From GCA-2733415 sp049609325 (lineage in GTDB: Bacteria > Bacteroidota > Bacteroidia > Flavobacteriales > Flavobacteriaceae): a stretch of DNA of 52,619 nucleotides. The notes beneath the pieces are model-generated. The model saw only the letters and a program-made list of their open reading frames with translations. It ran no database searches and was not told the origin of the DNA. Shown here piece by piece: positions 50,663 through 52,619 of this stretch (the first letter of the stretch is position 1; each line of letters begins with the position of its first letter). Both the position numbers and the translations under genes were made by a program. The stretch covers positions 1-52,619 of the forward strand of contig JBMYYK010000013.1 of NCBI GenBank assembly GCA_049609325.1, given 5' to 3'.

Positions 50663-52354
50663 CTAGAATATTGTGCTTAAACTCAGGTGAATTTTAGATT
50701 CAGAAAACTTTACATCTTCTTCTTTGTTCTTCTTGTTTGCGATTATAAATCTTAACAAGCTGTTGTTGGTTCTTAGTCCAAATCCTAGTCCAAATCCAAA
50801 AAGATTATTCGTAGAATTTTCGTTGTATGCTTTTGTTATTGCATAGTCAATAACAGTGTGTGTGTATAGGTTGTTGTTAAGTGTGATTCTGTATTCTGTG
50901 TTTAAGATGCTGTATTGTGTGCTTGGGATGCTGTTTTCTTGGTAGCCACGTATAGAGTTGATGCCGCCAATGTATAATTGCTCGTTGCTAAATGTAGTGT
51001 TGCTTATTAGGTAGTTGCTTTGATTTTTGATAAAAAATGAGTTTTTTCTATTGATTTGAAAAATGTACTCACTGGTAAGAAATATGTTTTGTTGGTTATT
51101 GTTTTCAAGTGCAGTTTTTCTTTTTGTGAGAGTGAATTCTAGTAGGGTCTTTGTTTTAGTAGTAAAAAAGTTGCTTTGAGTGTTGGGTGCTCGGTGGTTG
51201 AAGCTAAGTAGTTGAGATGTTTTTTTAAAGTCAATATTTGTTGTGTTGTTTTCTGTTAATGAATTTGAGGTATTGAATCTAACTCCGGCTCCAATAGAGA
51301 TGTTTTTGTTTAAATTGTATTTCAGTTGTATGCTTTGGGTGTTGTTTGTAAAGCTTGAATCTTTTTTAAAAATTTCAAAATCTCCTTCAATGCTAAATGG
51401 TGTGTTGAAAATATATGGTATTGCTGCTTTGAAGAATATTCTTTTTTGAAGGTTTTCTGTTGATTGGTATTTGAAATAAATTTCTTCTCCAGAATTAAGG
51501 TTGTTGATGAGTTTTAAGTCAATGTTACCATTAATATCTAGTTTCTCGGTATCAGGATTTGTTGAAAAGCCAATAAAACCTTCGAAGTGATTTGCTTTTG
51601 TTTTATTAGGGTATAGATATACTGTTGCAGAATCTTTTGTAAATAGTATTTCAGGTTTCTTTATTTCGCTTGCGAATTTTAAATGGTTTAGGTGATTTGA
51701 TTTTTGTTCTGTGTTGTTCAGGTTTAGTATTTGTCCGGGTTTTAATTTCAAATAGTGTTTGATGAATTTTTTAGGAAATTTCTCGTAACCTTTGAGTTTA
51801 ATTTTTGAAATATAGGTAGGTGTTGTGGTTGTTAAATTCAGTTTAGCGAATACCGTGCTATTTTTGAGGTCGATGTTGGTCAGTTGGCAAGAACTGAATA
51901 ATTGTCCGGTCTCTGTAAGATGTGTAATGATGTTGTTTAGGTTGGTTTCTAAGTTTGAAGTTTTGCATATAAAGTTGGTATTCGTAATTTCTGTGTTAGG
52001 GGTTAGGATATCAAGGAGTGAGGTTTTGTTAAGTGGAGTGTTGGTGTACGATATACTGATGTTCTCGTAGTGCTTGTTGATGTTTACTTTTGTGGTGTAG
52101 GAAGTGTTGTTAATTTTGGTTGGTGGACTTATGATGTTGTTGAAGTAACCGTAGTTTAATAGTCTTTGTTGTAGAGTTGTAAGTTCTTCTTGTAGAGTTT
52201 TGGTGTTTTTAAAGCTTGTTTTGTAGTTGAGTGTTTTAATGTAGTTGTTAGAAATACTGTCTTGTCCTTCTAATTTAAGATGGATGTTTTGTGAAAATGC
52301 AATGTGAAAAAAAAGCATATATATTATATGGTATAGGTAATGTCTTTTTTTCAT
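50663..52354 (-). CDS. Omp85/BamA-like outer-membrane protein
   Basis: 563 residues with signal peptide (HYLYHIIYMLFFHIAFSQ). The N-terminal ~250 residues probably hold two or three POTRA-like modules (e.g. TPTYISKIKLKGYEKFPKKFIKHYLKLKPGQILNL). The C-terminal barrel (~260-563) contains LYIGGINSIRGYQENS, the conserved RGY loop of Omp85, and ends in SLSTIF with terminal Phe. It is much shorter than BamA (~800) and resembles FhaC/TamA-size proteins. Composition is unusual: about one residue in eight of the first 195 is Asn, with many Thr. It is divergent from rpsL and upstream of susC on the same strand. Confidence 0.75.
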   Translation of the reverse strand: MKKRHYLYHIIYMLFFHIAFSQNIHLKLEGQDSISNNYIKTLNYKTSFKNTKTLQEELTTLQQRLLNYGYFNNIISPPTKINNTSYTTKVNINKHYENISISYTNTPLNKTSLLDILTPNTEITNTNFICKTSNLETNLNNIITHLTETGQLFSSCQLTNIDLKNSTVFAKLNLTTTTPTYISKIKLKGYEKFPKKFIKHYLKLKPGQILNLNNTEQKSNHLNHLKFASEIKKPEILFTKDSATVYLYPNKTKANHFEGFIGFSTNPDTEKLDINGNIDLKLINNLNSGEEIYFKYQSTENLQKRIFFKAAIPYIFNTPFSIEGDFEIFKKDSSFTNNTQSIQLKYNLNKNISIGAGVRFNTSNSLTENNTTNIDFKKTSQLLSFNHRAPNTQSNFFTTKTKTLLEFTLTKRKTALENNNQQNIFLTSEYIFQINRKNSFFIKNQSNYLISNTTFSNEQLYIGGINSIRGYQENSIPSTQYSILNTEYRITLNNNLYTHTVIDYAITKAYNENSTNNLFGFGLGFGLRTNNSLLRFIIANKKNKEEDVKFSESKIHLSLSTIF

Positions 52355-52462
52355 GTGGTTTTCTGTTGCTTCTATGGTTGTTGTAAAACTATGTAGATTG
52401 ATTCTAATTTTGGTGTTTTTTGAGTAGCTTTTTCAATCTTGCTGAAAATTAATCACTTGCTG

Positions 52463-52493
52463 TTTGATTAGTTGATTTTTATTCATACATTTG
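52463..52493 (+). promoter_or_regulatory. Strong promoter of the rpsL operon
   Basis: TTTG (52463-52466), a 19-base spacer, and TACATTTG (52486-52493) match both Bacteroidota promoter elements and their ideal spacing. The best promoter in the window, as expected for a ribosomal operon. A short stem CCCTA-AAAA-TAGGG (52498-52511) begins the leader. Confidence 0.75.
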
Positions 52494-52547
52494 CAGACCC
52501 TAAAAATAGGGATTTTATAACAAAAGAAATTTAAGTAAAAATTTAGT

Positions 52548-52619
52548 ATGCCAACAATTTCACAATTAGTACGAAAAGGAAGAGCCAAAATAACTAAGAA
52601 GAGTAAATCGGCTGCTTTA
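52548..52619 (+). CDS. rpsL: 30S ribosomal protein S12, N-terminal part
   Basis: The window ends inside this gene after 24 codons. MPTISQLVRKGRAKITKKSK is the S12 N-terminus (PTIxQLVRKGR). S12 sits at the decoding centre. It normally begins an operon with rpsG and fusA, which would lie beyond the window. Confidence 0.95.
   Translation, partial: MPTISQLVRKGRAKITKKSKSAAL

Overview
This window looks like chromosomal core DNA from a Bacteroidota species, most likely a marine-type Flavobacteriaceae member; I cannot name the genus. The case rests on low G+C, a PorV (type IX secretion) C-terminus at the left edge, a SusC/SusD pair, a fused hpt-adk gene, the pdhA-pdhC pair next to cdd, and several TAnnTTTG -7 promoter boxes. 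I saw no tRNA, rRNA, CRISPR array, insertion sequence or phage gene. No gene-free stretch exceeds 300 bases; the longest is 12209-12461.

Layout. 1-3616: porV 3' end, cdd, then the PDH E1-alpha and E2 genes, with good terminators after cdd and pdhC. 3639-9006: a tightly packed forward run of an M28 lipoprotein peptidase, an SDR, a SprT-like zincin, mannose-1-phosphate guanylyltransferase, a DUF389 membrane protein and a transglutaminase-like protein. 9000-10501: reverse MlaFE-type lipid ABC transporter. 10583-12208: forward PafA-type alkaline phosphatase. 12209-12461: unusually hairpin-rich intergenic DNA. 12462-18840: reverse genes for a glycosyltransferase, methyltransferase, proC, a ketoacyl-ACP synthase III-like enzyme and gcvP. 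19021-25010: a UbiA-like membrane protein, then reverse genes for a sigma factor with a degenerate anti-sigma-like partner, a GNAT, an M3 oligopeptidase, purE and purK. 25143-29256: forward hpt-adk fusion, obg and a radical SAM protein. 29271-35273: a 2000-residue reverse alpha-2-macroglobulin. 35387-41244: TPR protein, mpl, radC, DUF7033-like protein, yjjG and a secreted protein of unknown function. 41241-44063: rarA, rhomboid protease and an rlmB-type methyltransferase. 44158-50542: a SusC-SusD-lipoprotein-lipoprotein uptake operon. 50663-52354: an Omp85/BamA-like protein. 52548-52619: the first 24 codons of rpsL behind a near-consensus promoter.

How the genes fit together. Much of the window concerns the outer envelope: PorV, MlaFE, SusCD, Omp85, alpha-2-macroglobulin and M28 and M3 peptidases. 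The rest is central metabolism (PDH, purines, glycine cleavage, proline) and housekeeping. The observation I find most worth a second look is the alpha-2-macroglobulin. Directly before its A2M domain, where the bait region of this family lies, it carries the EEVVVTAMGVKRDEKALGY segment. That segment is nearly identical to the plug signature of the SusC protein encoded 15 kb away. No complete, clearly new multi-gene system stands out; most of the window is ordinary core genome.
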